Below the pieces are notes generated by a model. That model worked only from the letters and a program-made list of their open reading frames with translations, was not told the origin of the DNA and ran no database searches. Both the position numbers and the translations under genes were made by a program. This document shows, piece by piece, positions 16,824 through 25,983 of a stretch of 64,000 nt of DNA (position 1 is the stretch's first letter; each line of letters begins with the position of its first letter). The DNA is from Streptomyces sp. Isolate_45 (GTDB lineage Bacteria; Actinomycetota; Actinomycetes; Streptomycetales; Streptomycetaceae): assembly GCF_024721315.2 (NCBI RefSeq), contig NZ_JANFAK020000004.1:1-64000 (forward strand), written 5' to 3'.

Positions 16824-18203
16824 TCACTCACCCCTGGTCCAGGCCAGGAAGCGGCTGAACAGGCCACCCTTGGGCTGCGGCGCGGCGCCGGCGTTCGTGC
16901 GCGACGGACCGGCGTTGGACGGCGCCGGGGCTGCCGTCTGCTGCTGGGGCAGCCGGCCCGCTTTCGATCCGGCCGTCTCGGTGGGTTGCGGAACACCCCT
17001 CGGCGTGAAGCGGATCGGGAGGGTGACCAGCGAGCGGCTCCACGGACTCGGTGCCCAGGTGAGCGACTTGAACGGAACGCGCAACTCGACGTCGTGCAGC
17101 TGGTTCAGCAGCGTCTCGACGGCGGTCACGGTCATCATGAAGGCCGGGTCCTTGGCGGGGCAGGCGTGCGGGCCCGCTCCGAACGCCAAGTGCGCCTTCG
17201 CGCTGAGCTGTTCCCGGTGCTGGGTCAGCTTCGGATCGGTGTTGGCCGCGGCGAACGAGATCAGGATGGGGTCGTTCGCCCGGACCAACCTGTCGCCGAG
17301 TTCGACGTCGTGAGTCGGGTAGTGCGCCGCGTAGTTGGAGATCGGCGCGTAGTTCCAGAGGGTCTGCGAGACCGCGTCCTCGACCGGGAGGCCCATCTGC
17401 CAGTCCTCCCCGAGGTACAGGGCGCTGCTGGTGCCGATGGCCGCGGCCAGCGGTGCGGTGCCACCCGAGAGCAGGGTGACCAGCTGGTGCAGCACCTCCT
17501 CGTCGCTGAGTTGGGCCGAGTGCTCCATCAGGCGCGTCGTCAGGTCCGCGGTCGGGCGCCGCCGCTTGAGGGCGATCAGCTCGGTGAGCGCCCCGCCGAG
17601 CACCTCGTCGGACCCGGGCGTCCCCTCGAAGAGGCCGCTGATGCCGGCGATCACGCGGTCGCCGATGTCGGGCGGGCAACCGAACAGCTCGCTGAAGACC
17701 AGCAGCGGCAGCGGCTGCGCGTACTCGGCCATCAACTCCGCCTGGCCGCGAATGTCCGTACTGAACTGACTGATCAGGTAGTTGGCGGACTGCTGCGTCT
17801 GCCGGATGAGCTGGTGCTCGTTGATCGTGGCGAGACTGTCGGTGACGGCCCGCCGCAGCCGCGCGTGTGACGCACCGTCACTCATGAGCGCGTTCGGACG
17901 GTACGCCATCATGGGGAGCGCCGGGCTGTCGGCCGGGACGCGCCCTTCGTTGAGGGCGTTCCAGCGGCGGGAGTCGCGCACGAAGGAAGCCGGGTTCTGC
18001 AGGACGTACAGAGCGGCGTCGTAGCTGGTGACGAGCTCGGCCTGGACGCCGGGGGCGATGTCCACCGGCGCGCTGGGACCGAAGTGTCGCAGCTGCGCGT
18101 AATGGCTGTCCGGGTCGGCTCCGAACGAGGGGCCGTAGATCTGGACGTTCCCGTGCGCGGGGCAGCCGGGGGGTATCTCCTGGGGCTCAATTGGCTGTTG
18201 CAT
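16824..18203 (-). CDS. cvnE: Conservon cytochrome P450, CYP157-like, lacking ExxR
   Basis: A 459-residue P450. The heme-ligand loop FGAGPHACPAKD has Cys348, and the I-helix region reads LLSGGTAPLAAA. The K-helix ExxR motif is absent: the position reads SQTLW (residues 279-283). The CYP157 family of Streptomyces is known to lack ExxR (CYP157C1 was the first reported). A Pro/Gln-rich tail of ~70 residues ends the protein. It begins 10 bases after cvnD. Its substrate is unknown. Confidence 0.9.
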   Translation of the reverse strand: MQQPIEPQEIPPGCPAHGNVQIYGPSFGADPDSHYAQLRHFGPSAPVDIAPGVQAELVTSYDAALYVLQNPASFVRDSRRWNALNEGRVPADSPALPMMAYRPNALMSDGASHARLRRAVTDSLATINEHQLIRQTQQSANYLISQFSTDIRGQAELMAEYAQPLPLLVFSELFGCPPDIGDRVIAGISGLFEGTPGSDEVLGGALTELIALKRRRPTADLTTRLMEHSAQLSDEEVLHQLVTLLSGGTAPLAAAIGTSSALYLGEDWQMGLPVEDAVSQTLWNYAPISNYAAHYPTHDVELGDRLVRANDPILISFAAANTDPKLTQHREQLSAKAHLAFGAGPHACPAKDPAFMMTVTAVETLLNQLHDVELRVPFKSLTWAPSPWSRSLVTLPIRFTPRGVPQPTETAGSKAGRLPQQQTAAPAPSNAGPSRTNAGAAPQPKGGLFSRFLAWTRGE

Positions 18204-18213
18204 TCCTGCGCTC

Positions 18214-18774
18214 CTAGCCGAGTTGGGACATGAGGTGGGTCACGAGGGTGATGAGGGCCTGCGCCGAGGAGTTCTCGTCCCGCACGTCGCACTCCACGAC
18301 AGGGGTCTCGGCGGTGAGGTTCAGGGCTTCGCGCACCTCGTCGAGCGGGTAGTGGGTGGTGCCCTCGAAGTGGTTCACGGCGATGGCGTACGTCAGGCCG
18401 AAGCGCTCGACGAGGTCCAGGACGGGGAACGACTCGTGCAGCCGCTCCGGGTCGACCAGGACCAGCGCTCCCAGGGCGCCCCGGGAGAGCTCCTCCCACA
18501 TCTCCTTGAAGCGCTCCTGGCCGGGCGTTCCGAAGAGGTAGAGCACCAGGGTGTCGCTGAGGGTCAGCCGGCCGAAGTCCATGGCGACGGTGGTGGTCGT
18601 CTTGTCCGGTGTGCCCGACAGGTCATCGAGGCCCACGCTGGCCTCGGTGATCTCCTCCTCGGTCCGCAGGGGTTCGATCTCGGAGAGACTGCCGATGCAG
18701 GTGGTCTTGCCGACCCCGAAGTGCCCCACTATGAGGATCTTCACCGCGTGGGAGACATCTGGATCCAGGTACAC
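18214..18774 (-). CDS. cvnD: Conservon GTPase CvnD
   Basis: A 186-residue Ras-like small GTPase. Walker A is GHFGVGKTT (about 17-25), and the DxxG-type element is LFGTPGQERF. The GTG at 18774 has GGAG at a good distance. It works with the CvnA sensor, the roadblock protein and DUF742 in the membrane-associated G-protein-like conservon complex. Confidence 0.93.
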   Translation of the reverse strand: MYLDPDVSHAVKILIVGHFGVGKTTCIGSLSEIEPLRTEEEITEASVGLDDLSGTPDKTTTTVAMDFGRLTLSDTLVLYLFGTPGQERFKEMWEELSRGALGALVLVDPERLHESFPVLDLVERFGLTYAIAVNHFEGTTHYPLDEVREALNLTAETPVVECDVRDENSSAQALITLVTHLMSQLG

Positions 18775-18777
18775 GGA

Positions 18778-19173
18778 TTACGCTCCGAATCGATTCTTCA
18801 GGCCCTCTAGCACGGCGCTGACCAGTTCTCTGTCGACACGTTCGGCGCGCGGTATCGGTGTCCTCGCGAGGATGAGATCGTCCTCCTCCAACTGCGCCAG
18901 CAGGATCCGGACGACGCCCAGGGGCAGGTGGGTGTGGCCCGCCACCTCCGCCACGGACAGGAAGCCGTTCGCGACCAGGTCCATGACCTGCCCCGCTTCG
19001 GGCGACAGCGTGCGAGCCGTGGCCTGTCCGTTCTCGGCCGCCGACGCCGTCACGAGCGTCGTGTGCTCGTACTCGTGGTCCGGGGGGAGCGCCCGTCCGT
19101 TCGTGATCACGAAGAGGGGGACTAACGGAGACGTCAGTTCCAGCTCTTCGTCCTGCTCGGGCCCGTCAGACAT
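18778..19173 (-). CDS. cvnC: Conservon protein CvnC (DUF742)
   Basis: A 131-residue DUF742 protein with a winged-helix-like core (NGFLSVAEVAGHTHLPLGVV). It overlaps the cvnB stop by 8 bases and sits 3 bases before cvnD. It is a standard conservon component whose exact biochemical role is unsettled. Confidence 0.92.
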   Translation of the reverse strand: MSDGPEQDEELELTSPLVPLFVITNGRALPPDHEYEHTTLVTASAAENGQATARTLSPEAGQVMDLVANGFLSVAEVAGHTHLPLGVVRILLAQLEEDDLILARTPIPRAERVDRELVSAVLEGLKNRFGA

Positions 19174-20008
19174 GACCTGTCCCCTTCCCCGATGTCGCCG
19201 CCGCGGTCAGTCGGGGAACCACCTCGTGCAGGCGCGTGGTGAACTTCTCTATGTCGCAGTCGTGTTCGGCGGCAGCGGCCAGGAAGGCATCGGGCCCGGC
19301 AGCCATGAGGAAGATCCAGCCGTGCTGGAACTCGATGACCGTCTGACGCCATTCCGCGTCCTCGACGGCCCCCGTGAACTGGGAGGTCACCCGGCTGTAG
19401 GCGTGGATGCCCGTCATGGCCGCCGAGATGGTGTCCGCGAGGTCACGGCTCATGCCGTTGGTGGCCCCGCGGGGAAGCCCGTCCGATCCCAGCAGCACCG
19501 CGTGGCGGGCGCCCTCGACCTCGGACACCACCCGGTCGAGCTCGCCGAGGACGAATCCCGCGTCACCGGATCCCCGATGCCGGGAGGAGTCCCCTCGCGC
19601 ACCACCGGCGTCCTCGACGCTCACCCTCGGCGGCGAGGTGAGGTTGTTTCCCAGTCGCGCCACGAGACGGTGCATGCGGAAGGAGATCTGCTGCATGTCC
19701 ACATCGGGGGCGGCCGCGGCGGCGAGGTACGAGCCCTGCCCGGCCCCGATCAGGAAGCTCCAGCCGTGCGAGAACTCGATGATCGTCTGGTTCCACTGCC
19801 GGTCCACCTCCGGACCCGCGAAGTGGGCCGTCGCCCGGCTGAGCGACTGCATCCCGGCCATGGCGGCGGAGATGGTGCGCACGTCCTTCTCGGCCAGGCC
19901 CTCCGTCGCACCACGAGGGAGGCCGTCCGCGGACAGCAGGACGGCGTGCCGTGCATGGGGCACGTTGTGCACGATGTCCTCAAGCATCCACGACAGGTCT
20001 GCGGTCAT
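19166..20008 (-). CDS. cvnB: CvnB with two fused roadblock/LC7 domains
   Basis: A 280-residue protein made of two roadblock/LC7 domains in tandem (about 1-120 and 150-270). Each has the family signatures: ARHAVLLSADGLPRG in the first, ARHAVLLGSDGLPRG in the second, followed by TISAAM and GWSFLIGAG/GWIFLMAAG. They are joined by a Gly/Ser/Arg linker. Usual CvnB proteins are a single domain of ~140 residues, so this is a duplication-fusion. It overlaps the cvnA stop (ATGA). Confidence 0.93.
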   Translation of the reverse strand: MTADLSWMLEDIVHNVPHARHAVLLSADGLPRGATEGLAEKDVRTISAAMAGMQSLSRATAHFAGPEVDRQWNQTIIEFSHGWSFLIGAGQGSYLAAAAAPDVDMQQISFRMHRLVARLGNNLTSPPRVSVEDAGGARGDSSRHRGSGDAGFVLGELDRVVSEVEGARHAVLLGSDGLPRGATNGMSRDLADTISAAMTGIHAYSRVTSQFTGAVEDAEWRQTVIEFQHGWIFLMAAGPDAFLAAAAEHDCDIEKFTTRLHEVVPRLTAAATSGKGTGHV

Positions 20009-21204
20009 GCGTCTTCGGGCCCTTCGAACGAGGTGGCGTCAAGGTTGCGGCCGGAGAGCGTGCCGCGCTGGAAGGCCCCCAGGCCGCGGCCGGAAGCGCG
20101 ACCCGTCTCCTGCGGGGTCCGAGGCGCCGCGGGGGCGGTGTCGGGATCCGGGACACTCGCGATGGGCGCCTGACGTGAGCCGCGCTTGGGCAGACCGTGC
20201 ATCGTGCGCGACGGCGCGCTCTGGGACCGGCTCTCGGTCCGGCTCTCGGGCGTGCGCCGGATGTTGCTGACCGGAGCCTCCTGGACGGGCGGTATCTCCT
20301 CCATGGTCCACAGCTCCTCGGGCAAGAGGACGACGGCCCTGACGCCGCCGTACCGGGAGACTCCGGTGACGTCCACCCTGAAACCGTGCTGACGCGCGAT
20401 CAGGCCGATGACCGGGAAGCCGAACTTCGGCTGGGTCCCGAGTTGCGACAGGCGGGGGGCGACTTCCCCGGAGAGCAGCGCGGTCGCCCGCTGACGGTCT
20501 TCGTCGTTCATGCTGACACCGGCGTCGTCGATGACGATGCACAGGTTGTTCTGCACGCGCTGGAACGTGACCTCGATCGGCGCGTCGTGCTGCGAGAAGC
20601 TGGCCGCGTTGTCGAGCAGCTCCGCCACGGCGAGGGCGACGGGCGCGACCGCGGACGCCTTCAGGGCGAGACCGGTCTGCTGCATGATGGCGACCCGATT
20701 GAAGTTGCGGATCTGGCCCTGGGCGCTGCGCACCACGTCGTAGACGCTGGCGGGCCGGTTGCGACGGCCGAGCGGCGCACCGCACATGACGGCGATGCCC
20801 TGAGCCTTGCGCGCCATCTGGGCGTTGGCGTGGTTGACGTCCAACAGGTCGCTGAGGACGGCGTGTCCACCGTACTTGCGCTGGATGCCGTCCAGGAGCG
20901 TCGTCTGCTCGGCCGCGAGGCTCTGCAGGAGGCTGGCGGCACCCTTGAGGACGGCCTTGGTGTTCTCCTCCGCCGCCTCCTTGGCTTCGCGGAGCGTGGC
21001 GTCCTGCTCGTTCCGGAACCTCTGCAGCTCGCCGTACGACGCGTGCAGGTGGCTTTCCGCCGCCTGTAGTTGGTGTCTCAGTTCGGCCTCGTTCTGCTCC
21101 TTCTTCGCCCCCAGCGCTCTGTTGCGGGCGACGAGTGCCGCGACCGCGATGACGGCTATCGCCGCCACCGCAACCAAGCACCACACAAGTGCGTCTCGAT
21201 TCAT
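20005..21204 (-). CDS. cvnA: Conservon sensor CvnA (membrane histidine-kinase-like ATPase)
   Basis: A 399-residue protein. It has one N-terminal transmembrane helix (about 5-27), a coiled-coil region and a GHKL ATPase domain (AVAELLDNAASFS N-box, FGFPVIGLIARQHG). A disordered Arg/Pro/Ser tail follows. GGGAAAGG precedes the ATG at 21204. It is the first gene of the complete conservon cvnA-B-C-D-E. It lacks a long extracytoplasmic sensor domain. Confidence 0.92.
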   Translation of the reverse strand: MNRDALVWCLVAVAAIAVIAVAALVARNRALGAKKEQNEAELRHQLQAAESHLHASYGELQRFRNEQDATLREAKEAAEENTKAVLKGAASLLQSLAAEQTTLLDGIQRKYGGHAVLSDLLDVNHANAQMARKAQGIAVMCGAPLGRRNRPASVYDVVRSAQGQIRNFNRVAIMQQTGLALKASAVAPVALAVAELLDNAASFSQHDAPIEVTFQRVQNNLCIVIDDAGVSMNDEDRQRATALLSGEVAPRLSQLGTQPKFGFPVIGLIARQHGFRVDVTGVSRYGGVRAVVLLPEELWTMEEIPPVQEAPVSNIRRTPESRTESRSQSAPSRTMHGLPKRGSRQAPIASVPDPDTAPAAPRTPQETGRASGRGLGAFQRGTLSGRNLDATSFEGPEDA

Positions 21205-21890
21205 GGAAACCTTTCCCGGCGCATGGCATGCGGACGGCTGCAGATACACCTCGCGAGGCCCCGCAACACAGCTGATCGGCGCGGCTCACCCGCCGTGACG
21301 CGGAGAGCCTGCCGCCGATCGGAAATCAGCATCTGCGTTCAAAATGGATCAAGATCACAGATGCCGGGATGCTATCACCCGGGTCTTCGCCCCCTCGACG
21401 TCGGGCGGAGCGCCGCAGCCGCCTCAACCCGGGTGCCACAAAGGCCCGTTGACGTCGCGCTTCGACGCCACGCCCACCGTCGCCCACCTCTCCCGCCACC
21501 GATCCGTCAAACGCTTCTTCACGCGCTGGTCGACAATCCCTCACATCGATCCGAGGGACCGTCAGCCGCTCCGGACCGATTGTCGGTGGCCGCCGTGGCT
21601 CGTCCGCGGGGGGACGAATGCGGGATCGGGGCGAGACCGCCACCACGTCCGGAAACCCGCTACAACGGCGGCCACCTGGGCGGGGCGGCGTTCCGGCCCC
21701 GCAATCACTCCCGCCCCGTCCGAGGCGCTCCCGACCACGAGAAGTCTCCCGGCCGTACGCGCGGCCGGCCGGAATTCGCCGGGTGAGCCGTGCGCGCCCC
21801 GGAACCGGTCCTTCACAACCAAGCGGAAGATCGTCACGAGTTCCCGCATCCGGAACCACGGGGGAATGGCGCCCACATGGCGCCGGCGGC
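21205..21890. other. 686-base region upstream of cvnA, no gene recognised
   Basis: Several short open frames exist on both strands, but none has a plausible ribosome site and domain-like sequence. It presumably holds the conservon promoter; no sigma-factor motif was clear. Confidence 0.4.
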
Positions 21891-22412
21891 TCAGCGGCAG
21901 AGACCCACGATGATCTCGTCGAAGTCGGGGAACTCCCGGGTGGCACGCTCGATCACGACGGCGGCCGACGTACGCCGGTCCGACGCGAACCGTTCGGCGA
22001 CGGCCGCCAGCGCCTGATGGGGGCGCGAGGCCCGCTCGGGCCCGTACGAGGTGGCGGCCTCCAAGGGGCCGAAGCCGTCGGCCAGCAGCCACAGGAAATC
22101 CCCCAGGTCGCGGGCTACGACACCCGCCTCCCCCTCGGACCCGAGGAAGACGACGGGCTGCTCACCCGCCGGCCGGTCCCGGCGGACCATCCAGAACGCC
22201 GCGTACCCGCCCGTACCGTCCTGCCCGAACACGCGGAAGTCCCCGCCGTCCACTTCGGTGTTGCCGGTCCACGCCTGGAACCAGTCGGTGGTGTCCGCGG
22301 CGGACAGGAAGGCGGGGAAGGGCTCGAAGTCGACCCCGTCACCGCCGTCGTAGTCGAACGGGCCGGCCATCGCGGCGGCGAGGGCGGCGGGGAACTGTCG
22401 ATCATCGTTCAT
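21891..22412 (-). CDS. SMI1/KNR4 (SUKH-like) family protein
   Basis: A 173-residue acidic protein with a SUKH-like pattern (WFQAWTGNTEVDGGDFRVFG, VVFLGSEGEAGVVARDLGDF). The family includes immunity proteins and regulatory proteins. The native neighbour is the stranded 3' end of corA, so this gene belongs to the chromosome, not the island. GTG starts slightly upstream (22424, 22418) are possible. Confidence 0.65.
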   Translation of the reverse strand: MNDDRQFPAALAAAMAGPFDYDGGDGVDFEPFPAFLSAADTTDWFQAWTGNTEVDGGDFRVFGQDGTGGYAAFWMVRRDRPAGEQPVVFLGSEGEAGVVARDLGDFLWLLADGFGPLEAATSYGPERASRPHQALAAVAERFASDRRTSAAVVIERATREFPDFDEIIVGLCR

Positions 22413-22509
22413 CGTCACGTGCACAGGCTAGGCACCGGCTCGGACACCGGCGACAGCCGGCCACCACCACGGGCCGCGCGCAGCCAACCTGAGGCCACAC
22501 CCATGCCGG

Positions 22510-22705
22510 CTACAGCCAGTCGCGCTTCTTGAAGATGACGTACAGGCTGACGCAGACGACCGCCATCAGCAGGATCGCGAAGGGGTAGCCGCCCGCCCAC
22601 TTCAACTCCGGCATGGTCTCGAAGTTCATGCCGTAGATGGTTCCCACCAACGTGGGTGCAAACAGGATGGCGGCCCAGGAGGAGATCTTATTGAAGTCCT
22701 CGCCC
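22510..22705 (-). pseudogene. Stranded 3' fragment of corA
   Basis: The last ~50 codons of a CorA magnesium transporter (GMN region, TM2, ending FKKRDWL) without the rest of the gene. It is nearly the same as the end of the intact corA at 59087-60238. I read it as the original chromosomal 3' end cut off when the island integrated, followed by a short element-derived homologous stretch (22660-22705) before similarity stops. Confidence 0.88.
22607..22659. repeat. attL core (53-bp direct repeat)
   Basis: Identical over 53 bases with 59184-59236. It encodes the GMN-motif region of CorA (LVGTIYGMNFETMPE). Identity falls off sharply on both sides. Confidence 0.85.
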
Positions 22706-23269
22706 TCAGGCCAATGACCTGCAGAAATCGACTAGGGAGGTGTGCGGACCTGCGGCGATCCGTCTTTCCGGCCCTTTCGCGATACTGCCCGTTGATGCGG
22801 CCGATCCTCCCCGTCCGCTCCCCAACGGGTCTGCGTTCTCCCCAGATTCTCCCCAGCGGAGGCTTTGACGAGGAAGGATCGTCGCTGGCTGGCAACGTGA
22901 TCCGGGTGTCATGGCAGGATCCTGCGCGATGCCGTGAATGGTCCAGGTCTGCTCTGTGAGGGCCACTTCTGTCTCCGCGGGGACATGGAACACGGGCCGA
23001 GTACGGCGTGCCGAGTCGATCTGCCGCGTGAGCACCGAGCACGACGGGGCATCACACCTTCGCCTGCCACGTCCACCATCACCGCCAAGGCCTCCGCCTG
23101 CCCGTCAGGTGATACGCCGAACTCAGGGCCGCAGAAGGCCCTCGAGGCCGACTACCGCGTCTGCGGAGAGGCCTCTCGTAGGAGCTGAACCGGGAAGGTG
23201 CTGGTGGGTTGTTCATCCGACCAAACGAGCTATCCACAGGGTGTGGCAGCGGTCGATGCGTGCTTAGGG
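22706..23269. other. Left end of the island, no gene
   Basis: This 564-base stretch between the corA fragment and drmC contains the arm repeat (22836-22855). It also has a single sequence resembling a DnaA box (CTATCCACA at about 23229). No supported gene was found. Confidence 0.5.
22836..22855. repeat. Left arm-type repeat TTCTCCCCA-GA-TTCTCCCCA
   Basis: Two tandem copies of TTCTCCCCA separated by GA. The same 20 bases occur in the same orientation at 59000-59019 near the right end. Each copy is 160-180 bases inside its att core, as expected of integrase arm-binding sites. Confidence 0.65.
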
Positions 23270-24115
23270 CTATGAGACTCGTTGCCAGGGCAGTCGGGTC
23301 AAGGGGCCGTCGGTTGAATGCATCAGGTTGGTGAAGTGATCGACGAGATTGGCGACGGCGCGTGGGTCGCGGATGACAGCACCTACCTCCAAGTTGTCGC
23401 TGTATGCGTTGTCAGTGAGGTTGGCGCTGCCGAGTAGGGCGATGCTCCGGTCGGCGGCGATAATCTTGGCGTGCATGCTGCCGTATCGGCCGCCAGGCCC
23501 GTGCCGCTCGTCGTTCGCCCACTGCCACAGGCGTACGTCTGGGAGGAAGCGCAGTTCGTAGAATGCGGTACGCCCGTCGCAGTCTCCGTGCAGTCGGCCG
23601 CCGGAAGCGCGGGCGGTCTCCAGGACCAGATCCACCCTTACGCCTCGGTCTGCGGCTGCCCTGATCTCGCTGACGATCTGCTGGATGCCGAACGCGGCGT
23701 AGCTGGTGACCAGGAGCGTGGCGTTGGCGGCCCGGATTACCTGGATTGCGACGGATGCGGTGAGCCTGACCGACACTGCGTCGCTCACTGGTCCCGAGAC
23801 GGCGATCTCGACGTGATGGGTAGCGAGATCCTGCTCGTATCGGTTGCGGGCGGCTTCGAGGGCCAGGGCCAGGGCACATCCCGGCAGTTGTGGATCGGTG
23901 GACCGCCATGCGGACAGCAGCAGGCCGGCGCGTGGCCCGAGACCTACGCCCGGGTGTGCTGCGACGAGGCGGGATTCCGTGCGCCCGTCAGGGCCGTGCA
24001 CCGTTCGCAGGACGTTGATCCAGGCGGCGAGGTGCGTTGAGGGGAGAGTGGCGACGAGGCCGGAGAGTACTTCGGGCAGGCTGGGCGCAGCTTCGGAGGC
24101 GCTGTGGCCGTTCAT
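23270..24115 (-). CDS. drmC: DISARM DrmC, phospholipase D-like protein
   Basis: A 281-residue single-HKD PLD-superfamily protein. The catalytic motif reads SMHAKIIAADRSIALLGSAN (about 210-229). DrmC is the PLD-domain component of DISARM; published work found it not always needed for protection. Its ATG overlaps the drmB stop (ATGA), so it is the last gene of the operon. Confidence 0.92.
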   Translation of the reverse strand: MNGHSASEAAPSLPEVLSGLVATLPSTHLAAWINVLRTVHGPDGRTESRLVAAHPGVGLGPRAGLLLSAWRSTDPQLPGCALALALEAARNRYEQDLATHHVEIAVSGPVSDAVSVRLTASVAIQVIRAANATLLVTSYAAFGIQQIVSEIRAAADRGVRVDLVLETARASGGRLHGDCDGRTAFYELRFLPDVRLWQWANDERHGPGGRYGSMHAKIIAADRSIALLGSANLTDNAYSDNLEVGAVIRDPRAVANLVDHFTNLMHSTDGPLTRLPWQRVS

Positions 24116-25983
24116 GCCGTGAAGAACCCGCCCGGTCGGCCGCTGAACGTTTCTACGAGCAGTTCGCGATCGAGGAAGTGGTTGCCCCGTTCACAGGACG
24201 TTTCCGCCGCGAACAGACAGGCGTGACAGGCAGCACCGTGCAGGCGACCGTGGGCGACCGGGTCATGGTCGGCGCACAGTGGATCCGAGCCGCACAGCCG
24301 CGCAGCCTCGAGCGCTTGGTCGATCAAGGCACCAAGTCTGAGCTGTCCGCCGAGGTTGACCAGCCCGCCGAGGGTGCCCTCGCTGTCGGGGGCTGCGGTG
24401 TACAGCAAGATCCCGGCCATTGAATCTGAACCTGAGCGCGCGTAGATCCGCTCGCCGATTCCGGAGGCGCCGTACCCGCACTCAAGGGCGAACTCTCGAA
24501 TCAGGACGTGGGAGAAGGTGTGCAGCAACACATAGCGGATGCCTGGCCACTCCGCGGCGGTGCGGCGCTGGGTGCACCACTTCTCGTGTGCCTTCCTCAG
24601 CGTTCTGGTTCGGCGGATGACGTTCGGGTCCTGTTCCCAGGCGCTGATCCGCTTCTCGTCGAAGCGGAGGAATATCCCCTCGCCGCGGGTTTCCGCGCAG
24701 GGCAGCCAAATCGGCGCCGAGCTGGAGAGGGGCGCACGGTTCTCCTCCAGGGCCTCGCCTCCGCTGGTTGCGGAGCCCCATTCCGGCGCATCGATCCGAC
24801 TGAATCCGTATAGCGCGGACACTTCGCGCAAGCGCTTGACCAGACGCACCTGGCCGAGCCAGTCACGGTGTGCGGCTGGGACGGGCTCGTTGCTGACGCT
24901 GAAGTCAGGGTGGTTCTGCGGGCTGCCGATGAAGGCAAGCCACTCCGGTCCGGCGATGTCCAGTGCGTCGGTGTCTTCGGCGGCGCCGGCTTGGTTCTCT
25001 CCCTGGTGTCGCGAGATCGCGTCCAATACCTCGTCCGGGCCGAAGCGTTCGAGCTGTGGCCACATCACCTGGGTGGGCAGGACCAGGCGCGCGGTCTCGC
25101 GGGGGAGCTGTGCCACCACCCGGAGCCCGGCCCAGTGTTCGGCCACGGCGCTGTCCACCGGATCGTCGGCGTGCGGGATGGAGAACACCCGCAGCTGCAT
25201 GGCGAACCAGCCGTTCGTCGCACCCAGTGCCATGGTCCGGGTCTGTTCGGTGCAGGTTTCGAAGGTTCCCAAGTGCGGGTGCCGGCCCCGACAGGCCGGG
25301 AGTACCTGCTCACTGCGGGTGCCGATCGCCTCGGCCATGGACCGGGCGTTCACCTCGCAGGAGCATTCGACGAAGATGTTCGCCGCCTCGCCGGTGGTAC
25401 CGCGCTCGACGAGCTTCAGTGTGTGATCCGTGCCGTACGGTGCGCCCCGGTGGACGAAGTACATCCACGGGAAGTCGTCCACGTGTCCGGCTGGGCAGGC
25501 AGAGACGAACCTGGCCGGCACAGCGGTCGGCCGTTTGCGGCCGGTCTCGCGGCAGGAGTGGACGAAGCGGGTCTGGTCGGGTGCCACGCTGTTGGGCAGC
25601 AGGTGGAAGAGCCCGGAATCGGCCGGGGCGAGCCGGTTGCACCGGGTGTCGGTGCAGCGCAGCCAGCCAGGGAACACCGCGACCGGCACACCGATCCGGG
25701 ACCAGGCGCCGGTGAAGTCGTTCGGGTCCTCCGGCGTGTACGGCGGCATCCGCAGATGCTGCACCTGGGCGCCGAGCTTGCTGCGCACCGCCGCAAGGAG
25801 CCGCTCCTCCGGCACGATCGCGGCCTTCTCCAGCTCCCACTCATCGAGTCCGAGGATCATCACCGAGAGGTTCGGGAGGTCCGCGACCGCGCCAACACCG
25901 TAGGTGTGCAGGAGTTGGCTGGGCCTCAGCTCTCCGACCCGCAGGTTGCTCGCTGAGCGTGCACCGTCTGCAGTGATGGTCAT
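24112..25983 (-). CDS. drmB: DISARM DrmB (DUF1998)
   Basis: A 623-residue protein with the DUF1998 core (HTFSHVLIREFALECGYGAS) and several Cys pairs, for example CTDTRC near 150 and CLFAAETSC near the C-terminus, suggesting zinc binding. With DrmA it forms the core DISARM complex that recognises incoming DNA. Its start overlaps the drmA stop (ATGA). Confidence 0.93.
   Translation of the reverse strand: MTITADGARSASNLRVGELRPSQLLHTYGVGAVADLPNLSVMILGLDEWELEKAAIVPEERLLAAVRSKLGAQVQHLRMPPYTPEDPNDFTGAWSRIGVPVAVFPGWLRCTDTRCNRLAPADSGLFHLLPNSVAPDQTRFVHSCRETGRKRPTAVPARFVSACPAGHVDDFPWMYFVHRGAPYGTDHTLKLVERGTTGEAANIFVECSCEVNARSMAEAIGTRSEQVLPACRGRHPHLGTFETCTEQTRTMALGATNGWFAMQLRVFSIPHADDPVDSAVAEHWAGLRVVAQLPRETARLVLPTQVMWPQLERFGPDEVLDAISRHQGENQAGAAEDTDALDIAGPEWLAFIGSPQNHPDFSVSNEPVPAAHRDWLGQVRLVKRLREVSALYGFSRIDAPEWGSATSGGEALEENRAPLSSSAPIWLPCAETRGEGIFLRFDEKRISAWEQDPNVIRRTRTLRKAHEKWCTQRRTAAEWPGIRYVLLHTFSHVLIREFALECGYGASGIGERIYARSGSDSMAGILLYTAAPDSEGTLGGLVNLGGQLRLGALIDQALEAARLCGSDPLCADHDPVAHGRLHGAACHACLFAAETSCERGNHFLDRELLVETFSGRPGGFFTA

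Noticed and set aside
21326-21946. Minus-strand ~200-codon frame upstream of cvnA
   Set aside because: Arg/Pro/Gly-rich, no ribosome site, overlaps the SUKH-like gene in another frame.
22607-22659. Duplication from an ancient tandem corA rather than integration
   Set aside because: The left copy is only a 3' fragment, the core is identical while flanks diverge, and an integrase lies between the copies.
23229-23240. DnaA-box-like CTATCCACA as an origin
   Set aside because: Single copy with one mismatch; no cluster of boxes or iterons nearby.
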